From the NCBI GenBank assembly GCA_905182985.1, contig CAJJDN010000023.1, positions 438,598 through 502,597 of the forward strand: a DNA stretch of 64,000 nt, read 5' to 3'. Shown here piece by piece: positions 35,401 through 48,612 of this stretch. The notes beneath the pieces were generated by a model, which did no database searches, had not been told where the DNA came from, and saw only the letters and a program-made list of their open reading frames with translations. Within the stretch, counting starts at the first letter, position 1; each line of letters opens with the position of its first letter. Source of the DNA: Paramecium sonneborni. Its lineage: Eukaryota; Ciliophora; Oligohymenophorea; Peniculida; Parameciidae. The translations under genes were made by a program, and so were the position numbers.

Positions 35401-38400
35401 TGGATCTTCAACTGGAACAGTTAGTAGATTAGCATGTATGAATATTAAATTAGATGGTTAAATATGTGGATATGATGATAAAAAACATGTATGCAAAGAT
35501 GTTAGTACAGAATCAGATTCATGTGATTTGCCTGATGGTAATTCTATAGCTTGTTATGCTAAAACAAAAGGAGAATGTAGATGGGATGATAAGGAAATGC
35601 TATGCTATGAAAATGATAAACCTTTTAATCAATTAGGATGTGAAGATAATGTTAATATGATTATATGTCTTAAAATAACCACTTAACCATGTGAATGGGA
35701 TATCCTTAAAATGAAGTGTTTTAGATTGAGAAGCAGCCAATTTTCATTAATATTACCTGTAAATTTATATAATGCTGAAGCTTGTGTTTAAGTCTTTGGA
35801 GCACCTTATAGATATGATCCATCCACTTATTTATGCACTCCTATTACTCCTGCTGATATTTATAAAGAATAAAAAGATCCTGAAGATCCTCTTGAACCTA
35901 ATATCTTATGTGATGGTTCTATGTTACTTAATGTTGATGCTTGTTTATTTACTACCATGCTTTAGTTGTGTTATTTTGATAAATCTCAAAGCGCAGACAA
36001 AAGGTGTTAGGCTTTTACTGGAATACAAACATCTTGTGATTCTCCTTATCAAATAAGTCTATAAATGTGTTCAGAAGTTCCTTAATCATGTTATTTTGTT
36101 AAGGCTACCTATGAATGCAAATATATTAAAATGGAGGACTCCACCAAATGTAGTGATTTAAGAGATAAATCTGATTCTTATTTATTTAATAAAATAGCTT
36201 GTTCTTCTATTAATTATGAATTTGCTGAATATGGTGGAGAATTATAATGTTTTAAATCCCCTGATGGTAAAAGTGATTAATAATTTCTGCAATAATGTAA
36301 TGTCGAAAAATATTGTAAGTGGGATCAATAAACTACTACATGTTAACTTATCTCTTTGAAAAGTTTAATTTGGAAAGAAGAAGAAGATCCTGAAAAAGGA
36401 TTAGTAACATGGTGTGAAGAGGATCTCACTATTTTTGAAGATGATTGCTCAAATATTTATAGTAAAGCAGCATGTTTACAACTTTCAACTATTTGTGCAT
36501 TTGATATTCAAATGGGAGGCTGTTTTTAAATTGATGGAAATGAAAAATATATCTTATCTTGTGAAGGTGTCATAGGTGTTAATTGTTTAAAGTCTAAAAA
36601 TCCAAATGCACCTTGTATCATTGATGATGCTGCTAGTATTAAATTTCCCAAAATTGATACTTGTTTTGATTATTCTAATAATGAGGAATAGGTTTGTAAA
36701 TAAACAGCTCCTTCTAAATGTAAAGATGCAGAAGCATTAGGAAATGTAAGTCCTGTTGTATGTAGTAAAGTTAGTGATAATTGTTATTATGATGGTAGTA
36801 AATGTTCTTCAGATACTAAAAAGAAAAAATGTGATGAAACATTTAGTCAACTTTCTTGTCTAACAAATGGATGTGATTTTACATTAGGATTTTGTTAAGA
36901 AAAGTTTTCGAATCCATCATTTGATATAGCATCTCCATTTTATCTTTTCTAATGTTAATATGTTAGTAAGTTGAGTACTACAAGTTTAAATAAAAGGTAA
37001 GTATGTGTTTCAATGGATTTTCCTTGTGCATTTTAAAATGAATCATGTGTTCCTGCAGCTTAAGCCACTTGTTCAACTTTGAATTAATTAGCTGTAACTA
37101 AGTTGGCATGCCTTTATTGTATTGGTGGTCCATATTCTTATGATACTACTACAAATTTTTGCAATATACTAGTAACATAATAATAAGGTTGTAATAATAC
37201 AAATAAAGATGGTTGTTTCATAATGACAACAGGTAAGAATTGTACATGGAAAAATGGTTAATGTGTTGAATAAAGTGATTCAGATGTAGAAAAGCTAATA
37301 GATTGTTCCTTAACTAATTCATTTGGTTGTCCAAAAGTTGCAAATACTTGTTGGAAATCTCCTTCAACAAAATTTTGTTCTATGGTAGATGCATATTCAA
37401 CTTGTAAATTGATAAAATAATAGAATGGAAATTAAAAGGCTTGTATAATTAGTAATTTGTAATCCTGTTATTGGTAAAATGGGGGATGTGAAGATTATCC
37501 ATTAGATAGTTTGGATTGTTCTTAAGCAAATAAATTTGGATGCTTAAATTTAAGTTAAGTTGCTTGTGGATGGTCAGAGGAAGATTAAAATTGTTATTCT
37601 ATAAAATTTAAAAATGAAGTGACAAAATGCACTGAATTTTTTGATTTAAATAAGAAACTAATAAAATTTAATTCATAATCTTGTTAATAAATTGAAGGTA
37701 TTCCTTGTTTTAGAGATAGAACATAAAAATGTAATGAAGTTGGACCAAAAGATAAAATAACTTGTGATACAATTGGATTAAATAAACTAGGTTGTTATTT
37801 AAAATCAACTGGTTATTGTTAATTTATAGATGGTAAATGTTAAACAATTCCTGATATTAGTAAAGTTAATTGTGCATCTCCTATAAATCTTGTAGCATGT
37901 TTCAGTTTATAAGATACTTGTAAATTTGTAAATAATGAATGTTAAGTTTATGATGTTAGTTAATTCACTACGATAGCATAGATTACAAAAGTTGAAACTT
38001 TTCCATATTCTCCTTCTGTTTGCAAAGTTTATACAGAATTAGAATCAAAAAAATTATTATTAATATATGATGCTGTTAAAGGTTGTTGTGTGGATGGTGA
38101 TTAAAATAAACCTTTTATTTACAGCTGTAATGCACCAGGATTGAATGAATTAACCTGCTTAAAATAAACAAAACCAATTTGTTAATATGTAAATGAGGAA
38201 TGCAAAACTTTAACTAATAGAATGATGAATGATTCAAAGATTTGTGATCCAACATTCAATTGGAAAGCTTGTGTATCATTAAAATTAAAATGTAAATTTT
38301 ATGAGAACAAATGCTAATCAGTCATTGACTCTGAAACTTGTGTCTCATTAGCAGGTGTTATGGCATCTCCATTGACATGTTCTAGTAGATCTATTGATTA

Positions 38401-40672
38401 ATAGGCTTGTATATTTGATCCTATTACATATAGTTGTAAAATATCTATTATTACAACCATGTCTTGTACATAAACTGGGTTGAATAAATTTGGATGTACA
38501 ATGAACACTGATGAAGAATTTTGTAGATACAATGATGTAACAAATATTTGTATCTCTACTTATGAAACAAATTTGACTTGCCAACATCTCACTAATAGAA
38601 ATAAATGTCTTTTTATCAAAACTGCTAAATAGTATTGTAAATTTAATAATGGATGTACAGCTATTGATCCACTTGAAGTTATTTCATGTTATAGTATTAC
38701 TACAACTAATCCTATGACATGTACTGCTGCAGAATCAGTTGCATGTAAATATGACAGAGTTACCTAAAAGTGTGTTATTGTTGAATCAGATATGGATGTG
38801 GATGAGCCATTATCTAATATGGTATCTTTCAATAAATTAGCATGCATGAAATTTCAAACAGATAATAAATAAGTTATTTATACAACTTTTGGATGTATGG
38901 AAGTAGATCCAGAAGATTTACCTAATCTGACATGTGATTAACCAGTAAATTAATTTGCATGTTCTTAAATTACTAATCCAACTTAATATTGTATATATAA
39001 AGATTATAAATGCTAATTTATTTTGCCTAAAGAAATAACTGTTAGATCTTGTGCTAATATAGGGTATGTAAATTAATAAGAATTTTGTGAGTAAGCTGAT
39101 GATGTACCTTGCAAGTTTAATTCATTTACTAAATAATGTGAGGAGGTTTATTTAGATACAGAACCCATAATTTCTTGTATAAGGGGAATAAATAGATAGG
39201 CCTGTGAATCATTACCCTAATGTCGATTTGATTAATTTTGTTTAGAAAATACTTTAAGTTGTGCAGGAAGTTCAGATTGTACAAATGTTAAAACATAAGC
39301 TTGTACATTAATTAATAATGTTTGTTAATTGACAACTAATTTAGATACGCTTAATTGTAATTAAGTAGTTAATAAATTTGGATGCATATATATTACAACT
39401 CCACTTTAATATTGTAGATTTTACAATTAAAAATGTTAATTAGAAGATATAAATGAATTCAAAAATGAAGAATGTGAAAATATATCTAACATAAACTCAG
39501 CTTATTTTTGTGAATAACCAACCAATATTGCATGTAGATATGATTAATTCCAAAATAAATGTGTTGAATCTTTGCCAACAGATAATTTGGATTGTACAAG
39601 AGGTTTAAATGAATATGCTTGTCTTAATTACACGAAACCAAGTCTAAGATGTAGATTTACAGATTTTTGTTATGGACCAACACAACCAATGTTTGAATGT
39701 GATAATACTATATTTGATTGTTGCAATAAAGCACCTGATATGAATACTTGTTTATTGTAAGATATATTAGAATGTCAATGGGATGGTACTAAATGTTTAA
39801 AATATCCTAATCCAATAACAACATGTAATCTTTCAAACACTTCTAAACTCACATGTGTAAAATCTACAGATAAAAACTGTGTATTAGATCTTTTAATGAA
39901 GAAATGTATCTAAATACTAGAACCTACATCATGTGATTAATTATAATCAGCATTATAATGTTAAATGGTACTCTAATTACCATGTGTTTGGATGAATCAA
40001 TAATGTAAATATCATGAGTCAACAGCTTATGAAAAATGTGCAGATATCTCTTCTGCTTTTGGATCCATAAGAGCTTGTCTCAACATAGTAAGATCTGGGT
40101 AAATGTGTTAATTTAAAGATGGTTAATGTTCTTCTTATTTTCATGATACTGATTAATGTTTAGATAACATTAATAAAGTAGCTTGTGTTAATTAAGCTAC
40201 TTCTAAATGCTTTTGGAAAGTTGAACCTGTCTAAATCAAAAAAATAAAAACATCCTAACCTATATCAGTCGATTTCGGTACTTGTATTCCATTTGTAGAT
40301 GATAAACTCATTCTTTGTAATGAGAATCTAAGTTATCTATCTTGTTTATCTATTACGACTCTTAAATAATATTGTAAATGGCTCAATAATAAATGTATTT
40401 CTATACCTGAAACTGATTCTATTATTACACCTTAAACTCATGCACTTGTAAATATAAACGCATGTGCTCTTGTCACTACAGAACCTGTCTATTATGATTC
40501 TAAATAACACCTTTGTGTCAAAGTTTAACCTACTCATTAAATTGCTTGTTTACCACCTACTCCTGGATTAAATATGAAAGCGTGTCTTACTATCACCAAC
40601 TAAAGATGCAAATGGAATTTTGATAAATAGTAATGCGAATACTCTAAATCTAAAATATACAGGCATCTATGA
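32491..40672 (+). CDS. giant secreted cysteine-rich protein, Paramecium surface-antigen-like
   Basis: 2710 residues with only two short introns near the start (23 nt at about 32757-32779 and 26 nt at about 33136-33161). Residues 1-~20 are a signal peptide (MVKSFVLISLLFYCSLNRF). The whole remainder consists of Cys-rich modules of roughly 60-75 residues, each with recurrent elements such as LNxxAC, CxW and CxxL (for example LNLNACVSILQQACQWTSSG). This cysteine periodicity is that of the ciliate surface-antigen (PSA) repeat family. Unlike classical immobilisation antigens it lacks near-identical central repeats, and the C-terminus (KQQCEYSKSKIYRHL) has no hydrophobic GPI-anchor signal, so it is probably secreted or held in the extracellular coat. 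Function unknown. Confidence 0.85.
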
Positions 40673-41232
40673 TTCAAATTTATCAATCTTTACATTATTA
40701 AATTTTCATTTTTATATATAAAAAATTATAATATATTATAAAATAAAAGAGAACTAAATTTCTTAAACCCATAATTTTATGATTTCCTTATTTTACTATA
40801 TTACCATTTAATATATAAGCATGAACCCAATACAATACAATAAATCTCAAGCATTATCAACTTATATTCAAACATTTTAAGCTTTTAGTTATTTTTTTAT
40901 TATAATCGACATTATACTCTAATCTCAAAAATATTAAAGATTTCTACTCTTAAATTACTAAAAAAAGATTAAACAACCAATTAGACGATTAGATAAGCTT
41001 TTAAGGAATATACTAAATTCCATCTATAGACTAAATATGTATATTATTTATCATATTATCAATATTATGAAACCCATAAAATTAAAATAATCAAAAATAA
41101 GTTTTAAATATTTTTACAAGCATAATTAATTGTGTCTTGCTAAAGAGTTACTTCATCATTTAACAAACATCAACCTATACTCTTGGCACTCTACACAATA
41201 AATTTTTTTTTTTCCTATTTTTTTTAAATTTA
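40673..41232. other. gene-less spacer
   Basis: About 560 bases of AT-rich DNA downstream of the giant gene, ending in a pyrimidine-rich run near 41200-41225. No supportable frame or RNA gene was seen. Confidence 0.5.
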
Positions 41233-41445
41233 ATGAAAAAATAATCAAATTTGAAAAGCCTTCTTTTTAATCTTCTTAAAATTTTAATTCATTTTATGTC
41301 TTATGTTTATTATTCAAATAAATTTATTATAAAAATATCCGAATTTCAAATTTTTGCAATTTTAATTATTTTCTTAGCTATGTTTTTAACTAAAAGCAGT
41401 AAAAACTTTCTAAATAAATTAGGTATTTGGGTAAAATCGAAATGA
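41233..41445 (+). CDS. possible 70-residue membrane protein
   Basis: ATG 41233 to TGA 41443-41445 with no intron. The peptide has a Lys/Ser start (MKKQSNLKSLLFNLL), two hydrophobic stretches (LLKILIHFMSYVYY and FAILIIFLAMFLT) and a basic tail (WVKSK). It stands alone 32 bases before the BEACH gene. In AT-rich DNA hydrophobic frames of this size arise by chance, so this is weak. Confidence 0.25.
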
Positions 41446-41476
41446 TTGAATTAATTTTTGTTTAAAAATAGTTTTT

Positions 41477-44400
41477 ATGTCAAGTTTGTAAATAGATGAT
41501 GTTAAGATTATCTAACTGTATATTAAATTATCGAATAATATAATAATGCTTATTTAATAAAGACAACCACTCATTTAATTTGATGATTATAAATCCTTTT
41601 TGGGTAGTTAATGGATTAAGATTAATTATTTGAGTTAAGCTCAATCAATCGAATGCCCAAATGATTTTGTAAATTTTATTGACAGCAAAAAAGAGAAAAT
41701 ATAAATTGACCAGGAAAAGTTGGCTAAATTCTAAACATCTAATCAAAAAATAATGATACTCACATTCTTCATTTATGGGTACCATATCACTTATATTGAA
41801 AAATAACAATTTCGTTATAATTTCTTCAAAAAGTTTATCGAGACAATTGATAGAATAGAACAAAAAACTCTGGAAAATTTATAGAAGTTCATAGAACCTC
41901 AACATCCAATTAGCAAATCAATTTTACTTGAATGCATTCTAATGCTTCTTCATCAAACATGTATATTAATAGAAATAAATGAGTAAAATCATTTAGATGA
42001 ATGTCAGGATGATTTCTAGGCTATACCTGAAAGTAAAGTATTTTATAAATATGCTTATATACATTTGGTTGAATAAATGAAGGATGTATTGTTTAAATGC
42101 TATAATGAAGGACAATTTTTGATGACAATATTTATTAACTAATTATTTTTGAGTGAAATGATAGTTGAAAAGATACCACAAAAACATGTAACTAAAATTA
42201 GGTATTACGATACTAAGTTTATAATTGAATTAATGAAAGAATTTCTTGATTGTTCAGATAAAACAATTCATCTTACTAGATAGTAAATAAAGCAAATTTT
42301 TCAATACAATCAGGAATCCTAAGGTAGATTATCGAATTAAATATTTTATAATTTAGAGAACTTAAATGATTAAATAATTTTAAGCCTTTAAGCCTTAAGA
42401 ATTTGGTTGAACTCTAAGAACCAAACCGTCTTTTAATAAATAAAAAAATTTTTATAAAATACTTTTTAGAATTGCAATTTCAGTTTCAAATACGATTAAG
42501 AAAGCATCAACCTATCCTTTGAATTGCTAAGTAAATGATTTTAATATATATTAGGTCATATTTAAAATTAAGCATTTATTAGTGGTATTAATTATTCTGA
42601 ATAATTATTAGAAGAACTTATATAAATTTTTCATATATTATGGAATACTTTAGAAGAATAAACTTATGATCAACTCTATGATTAAAAAACAGAATTTTGG
42701 TTAAATTATATTCATAAATTAAATTTACTTTTGAATCCTTTAATACCTGTACCAAAAGAAACAGTAAATATTAAAGGATGCGCTGGCCTATATCTTATTT
42801 TATATGACAATAATTTAAAAAAATATATACATTCTACTACTATTTTATTTCATTTTATAGATTAACTTTATCCTTTAAATTAAACTCTTATAAAATAAAG
42901 TCATTTGCTCTAAAATTTAATTAAATCCTCCATTGAATGTATTGTGGATTAGAAACTTTCAGAGAATGAAGGAGTTTTATAAACTATAGAGAAAGTCTTA
43001 AAATAAGTTCAATTTATTAATCCATAAATTAAATAAAAGATCTTTTAGTTTATTTGGACTAAAATGATTCCTGAAGATCCTTTTTATTTATAAATATTAT
43101 AAATGGTTGTTACTCTATATTTAGAAAACGAAGATTATTCTCTGGGTACGAGAAATAGCTTTTTTATTTCAATTTTAGAGATGGAAAGTCGTAAGAAGAT
43201 TGTTCATCCATAAAAATTTAATGCTTTTCTTTAAATTTGTTAATACCTTTGTCTCGAATAAGCCCCTATAAATATAGAATAAATCTTTTCTGAACATGAT
43301 CCTAGTGATAATTGTGTATATTTAAAGTAATTTAAAATAAAGAGAAGTTTTTAAGAATTATTTTAAGTAAATAATTATTATGATATAATAATAAATATTA
43401 TTTCTGGAATAAGTAATACAATTAATTTGGTTTATCAATTAAAAGAGTTTATTAAATTATTATGGTTATTAACTGAAGAACTTAAATTATGTTAGATTGA
43501 TTTTGCAGATGAGTTCGTTACATTCTTAGAATAAAAATTATACTTATTTTCAGATGATTAAATGAGAGAACTAATAGAACTTCTTTTTGATTGTTCAGTT
43601 TCTATGATAAGTAAATATATTAGGCTAAAGAATGTATCAAATGCAGCAGAGTAATATGGAGAACTACTAATATAAAATGAATTTTGTTTAAAAGTAAATG
43701 ATATACAATATATATTTTAGGTAATTGTTGAAACATTCTTATTTAATATAACTGCTTCAGAATAATTAAGACTTAAATGTATCTAATTTTTAGGTATATT
43801 AATTTCTATGAATGACTATAATAAAATGATATTTAGAGAAGCTATTAGATTATCTGTATAAAATAGTTTATATGATTTAGAACTTTTTATTGTGTATGAG
43901 AAATTAGAAAAATAAGAATTTATAAAAATCAATGGAAGAAGTATTAAAAAGGTCATTATCATTTATAAGAAATGATTAAATTTAAAGATTAATTTAAAAT
44001 GCTCCTAAAGAATCTTAAAAAAATAAAGTATTTAAATAATCAGAATTTTCATAATATGTAGGAACCACTTTGGAAAATCTTTAAAATAATGGATGTGAAA
44101 TTAAATTTAAAAGATAGTTTTAATTATTAGGAAAAGATAGTGGAATTATAATAAAGAATTATAAAGACTTAAGTATAAATAAATCATGGAGATCTTTTTC
44201 AATTTTAATGGAGTTCAAAAGAGAAGGTTTTTATTTCATTAATTCAAATGCAAAATCCCTAGATGAGATTTATAAAAAGGAATAGATTCTTTTTGCATAT
44301 AGTGGTTACTTAGAGAGGCCAGAAAAAGTAGATAAAGGTGGAATATAGACAACATCTTAAAAATAAAATACTTTTTAAATAGATTTAATTTAAGTTTCAT

Positions 44401-47400
44401 TAATTAATTAATAATTATTACACAAAGAAGAAGAGAGAAGTTATAACTATCTTGATAATCTTATAAAAGTTTCAATTCTTACTTCAGAATAGTAAACATA
44501 AGAATTTTCATTAACTTACACATAATAATCAAAAGATGAGATTATATTAATTTTGTTTATGTATGATGAAAGAAATAGAGGAAAATTTACATTAAATATT
44601 TAAAATAAAGTGAAAACTTCATTTTAGATCAAATCATTTTTATAAGAATATGTTAAAAAGCATTCTGAAAAACATCATCTTAATGTACATATAGGATGTT
44701 ATTATTAAAATTAATAGTTTTAGAAAACATTTTAAGGAATTATAAACAATTTTATTCTTATTGAAAATATATTATTAGAAAAACAAATTGAAGCAATATT
44801 TTCAAGAAATTAAACAAATTTAGTAGAAGTAGTTGAAAAAGAAACAATGAATTTTGGAGTTGATGAAATCTAAAGTATAATATTTGATTTATATTATTAG
44901 GCAGGGAGATGCAATACTTAGATTTTGAAAAATTTAAGTAAAGTTTTTAAATTGTTGAGATTAAAGATGTATTGAAGATTATAAAAGCTTAAAATATATA
45001 AGATTAAAATTTTATAATGACAATGATTAAGAAATAGATACAACATAAGATTAATTATTAAGAAAATTAAGAAGCAAAAGTTATTTATCAAGGGGCAAAT
45101 ATTATTGAAGATACAAGTTTGGCTGAAGTTTTTTTAAGTTTAGAGAATATTGAAATTATTCTCTTCATAATATCTATAACAACTTAAACTTATTTTGAGA
45201 TAGAACCATAATAAAGGAGATCTTGTAAGTTAAGAAGTGTTAAAAATGTTTTATCAAATGGTACTAATTCAAGCAAAGGAGTTTTTAGAAGAACTAGTTA
45301 TTTTGATTCTCTTTCAAGATAAATATTTTTAATAAAAGATTTAAGAAAATGTAGTGATGATTATGTTAATTACTAACAATTTTAATTCAATTTAAAAAAA
45401 TAAAACAGCTCATTAATATCATAAGGAGAATCTCCAGAACAATAAAGATAAAATTTTATTTAATTAGATTCTGATCGATCAAATTCAAATTCAATAAAAT
45501 TGACTTCTTAATTTTAAGTTGGTCCAGAGTTTGATTAAGATTAAATGGATTAGACTTCTTTATTCAATATCCCAATAGTATAAGTATAAACTACATTCTC
45601 TTAAGAATAATAAAATCCTTTTGTTTATAAATCAAATGAGTCTGATTAGAAGAAGAATTCTTCACCTGAGAAATTAAATTTAGAGAGGCGATCAAATTAG
45701 AAAATTACTTTGGAGCAGTTTAATTTAGATAGAAAAGTTAAATCATAATTCACTGGAAGAAAAAATACAAGAAATTATACTTGTTAAATATCAATGAAAA
45801 ATGGATAATAAATATAGAAGAATATTTAAAATATGGCTGAAATATAGAGTGATAAAAATATTGATATGCATTATTAAGAAACTGAATAAAATATGTTTGA
45901 TTCTAATTCATATCCTTGTGAATGGATTCAAGTAAAGATGTAAATATTTGGAGAATTGAAATTATTAGAAAAAGGGAAGATCATATAATTTTAAAGTGAT
46001 GGTTAAGAACGTCCAGATAAAGAATTTTATAGTTATGGAACAATAGTATTGAAATTTCTATAATTATTAGGCTTGTAATTTAAAAAAGGTGAAGAAAATA
46101 AAAACAATAAACACTTCTCAAATTATAGAAATTTAAACAAGGAGATATTCACATAAAGAAATTGCTTTAGAAATGTTTTGTAAAAACACAAAGTCTTACT
46201 TTTTTGTTTTATATGATTAAGATAAAAGAACATAATTTTTGAATTAAATAAAATTTAACAATTTCATAAACATTGTGATAGATAAAAGAGCAGGTAATTA
46301 TTTGAAAAATAGAGATTAGAATTTTAAGCAAAAGAATATACAAAGAAATGGATGAAAGGAAAATTATCAAATTTTGAATATTTAATGTTAATAAATAAAT
46401 ATTCTGGAAGATCTTTTAATGATTTAAATTAGTATCCAATATTTCCATGGGTTATAACTGATTATAAAAGCAAGAAAATAGATCTTGTAATTAAGTTTAA
46501 TTATTATGATAGAGAAATAAAGAAATATATAGAGATTTAGAAAAAATGATTAGTACATAGAATAAAGAGAGATTAGAAAATTGTAAGATAAGAGCAGAAT
46601 CTTTAAAATCAACTTAAAATGAATATTTTTTATTTGGGTCCCATTATAGTGTGGCTGCTTAAATAATTAATACTCTAATAAGAGTAGAACCATTTACAAC
46701 ATTGTCATGTGAATTATAAGATGGAAAATTGGATTAACCAGATAGATTATTTTTTTCAATTTAAAACATTTGGGAATCATGTTAAAATGATAATTAAGAT
46801 TATAGAGAATTAATTCCTGAGTATTTTTTTTTACCAGAATTTTTGAAGAATATTAATAAAATATAATTTGGATAAAAATAAAATTAAGAATAAGTTGATG
46901 ATGTAGTATTACCTCCTTGGGCTTCAAGTAGTGAAGAGTTTATTGAAATTAACAGATAAGCCCTTGAATCGAGTTATGTTAGTGAGAAATTACATTGTTG
47001 GATTAATTTAGTTTTTGGAGTTTATGCATATGGTGAGGAAGCAAGAAAAAAAGATAATTTATTTCATTGGCTTACTTATGATTCTTGTTTAAATTATTTA
47101 AATAAATTACCAAGATAAGAGAGAATGGGATATTTAGCATAAATATAATAATTTGGATAAGTTCCATTTTAATTATTTACAAAGCCACATTGGCAAAAAT
47201 AAAAATGGGATTTAAATTTGTTTTCACCCTTAAACATACTTAAATTATTAAGTGTTAAAAATTCTAGTTATTTTAAAACTATTATAAAATTTGATAAAAA
47301 ATTTGTTACAAAAATTTATAAGGAAAATGAAATGTTATATGTTCTTTTAAATAATAAATAAGTTTACAAATTAAAGTATTTATCATTTTTATATTTTAGA

Positions 47401-48407
47401 CTAAATAGTAATTAAGAAAAAAGAGATAGTGAAGAGAAGTTGGGAAATTCTTCAATATTTTCTGTTAGAGGAAATGAGAAACTTCAATCAAAAGGATTAT
47501 AATTTTAATTTGATGATAATCTCTTATTTGTTTGTGGATATTTAAGTGGAGCAGTCTATATATATAATTTATTCTCAGATAAATCTTAATAAGCTTAAAT
47601 AAATCATAAAATAAAATTACATAAAAAGAGAGTAACTTGTTTATCATATTCTCCAAAACTAAAGATTTTATGTTTAGGTGCAAAAGATAATAGAGTAACT
47701 GTATGGAAAACCACTCATTCTTCTGAAAAATAAGTTTTATTCTCATCAACTCCATCATTGATATTGTATGGTCATGATAAAACAATAAAATGTGTTCATA
47801 TTGATGATATATTATAAGTAGTAGTAAGTTTGGATAAAATTGGAAAATTATAAATTCATTCAATTATTACTGGAATATTTTTGAACGATATAAAGTTTGA
47901 TTTAATAAATGGTGAGAAAGTATAAAATATAGTAACAAATGGAAATGGATTAATAGTATTATATACAAATAGTAATCAAATTATAGCAACCAGGTAAATT
48001 TGAATAATTAATAATTACTAGAGTTAATGGTCTTCATATTTAGAGATATTCTTATAATAGTATTGGTAATATAACTTAAATAAGTACATATTTACAATAA
48101 CATTTATTGGTGTCTACTCTAAAAGGTGAGATACTGATAATTTAAGATATTGCTAGTTTAAATGAATAACCTCCAATCATATTCCACTTGTATCAAAATA
48201 GAGCCAGTATTGGTATTGTAACATTTGCTTATTGTAATAAATATATGTATAATAATATTAGTTATGGAGAATGAATCTTTGGTCTTACTTATAAGTTTGA
48301 TAGACGGATCATTAAATCGATATGTAATAAGTAATGAATAAAGTAAGATTGATTATCTATTTTTAATAGCTGAATTCTTTCATTAATTAGTCAAGTTGGG
48401 AGTATGA
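41477..48407 (+). CDS. BEACH-WD40 protein
   Basis: 2239 residues, eight introns (42531-42554, 43892-43916, 44938-44966, 46046-46070, 46294-46319, 46487-46512, 47994-48021, 48234-48261). The first ~1450 residues are helical, as in the neurobeachin/LYST/Lvs group. A PH-BEACH module follows: KTINTSQIIEIQTRRYSHKE, IALEMFCKNTKSYFFVLY, then the BEACH domain with NKYSGRSFNDLNQYPIFPWV, GSHYSVAAQIINTLIRVEPF, VVLPPWASSSEEFIEINRQA and KLHCWINLVFG. The C-terminus holds WD40 repeats (KRVTCLSYSPKLKILCLGAK, DNRVTVWKT and further). BEACH proteins act in vesicle traffic and membrane fusion or contractile-vacuole function. Which subfamily it belongs to cannot be decided by eye. Confidence 0.93.
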
Positions 48408-48612
48408 AGGGTTAGTAAAATTGTACATTTGATTTATTAACTTTATCTAATAAATTTAATATTATATTATAAATCTATTAAAATTTTTCATATTATATTA
48501 TGTTACTCTTAATAATTAGTAAATATCAGGATCAAACAAATTTTATGCTCAATTTAAAGTGTCACTATTAATTTATTTATTTGTCTCCAAATTTTATATT
48601 ACTAAATAAAAT

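Noticed and set aside
34664..39760. Several small cysteine-containing frames on the plus strand
   Set aside because: They are fragments of the single 2710-residue protein, cut at TAA/TAG only if the standard code is used.
47465..47863. 132-residue minus-strand frame
   Set aside because: Antisense to the WD40 part of the BEACH gene, where the plus-strand frame carries recognisable repeats.
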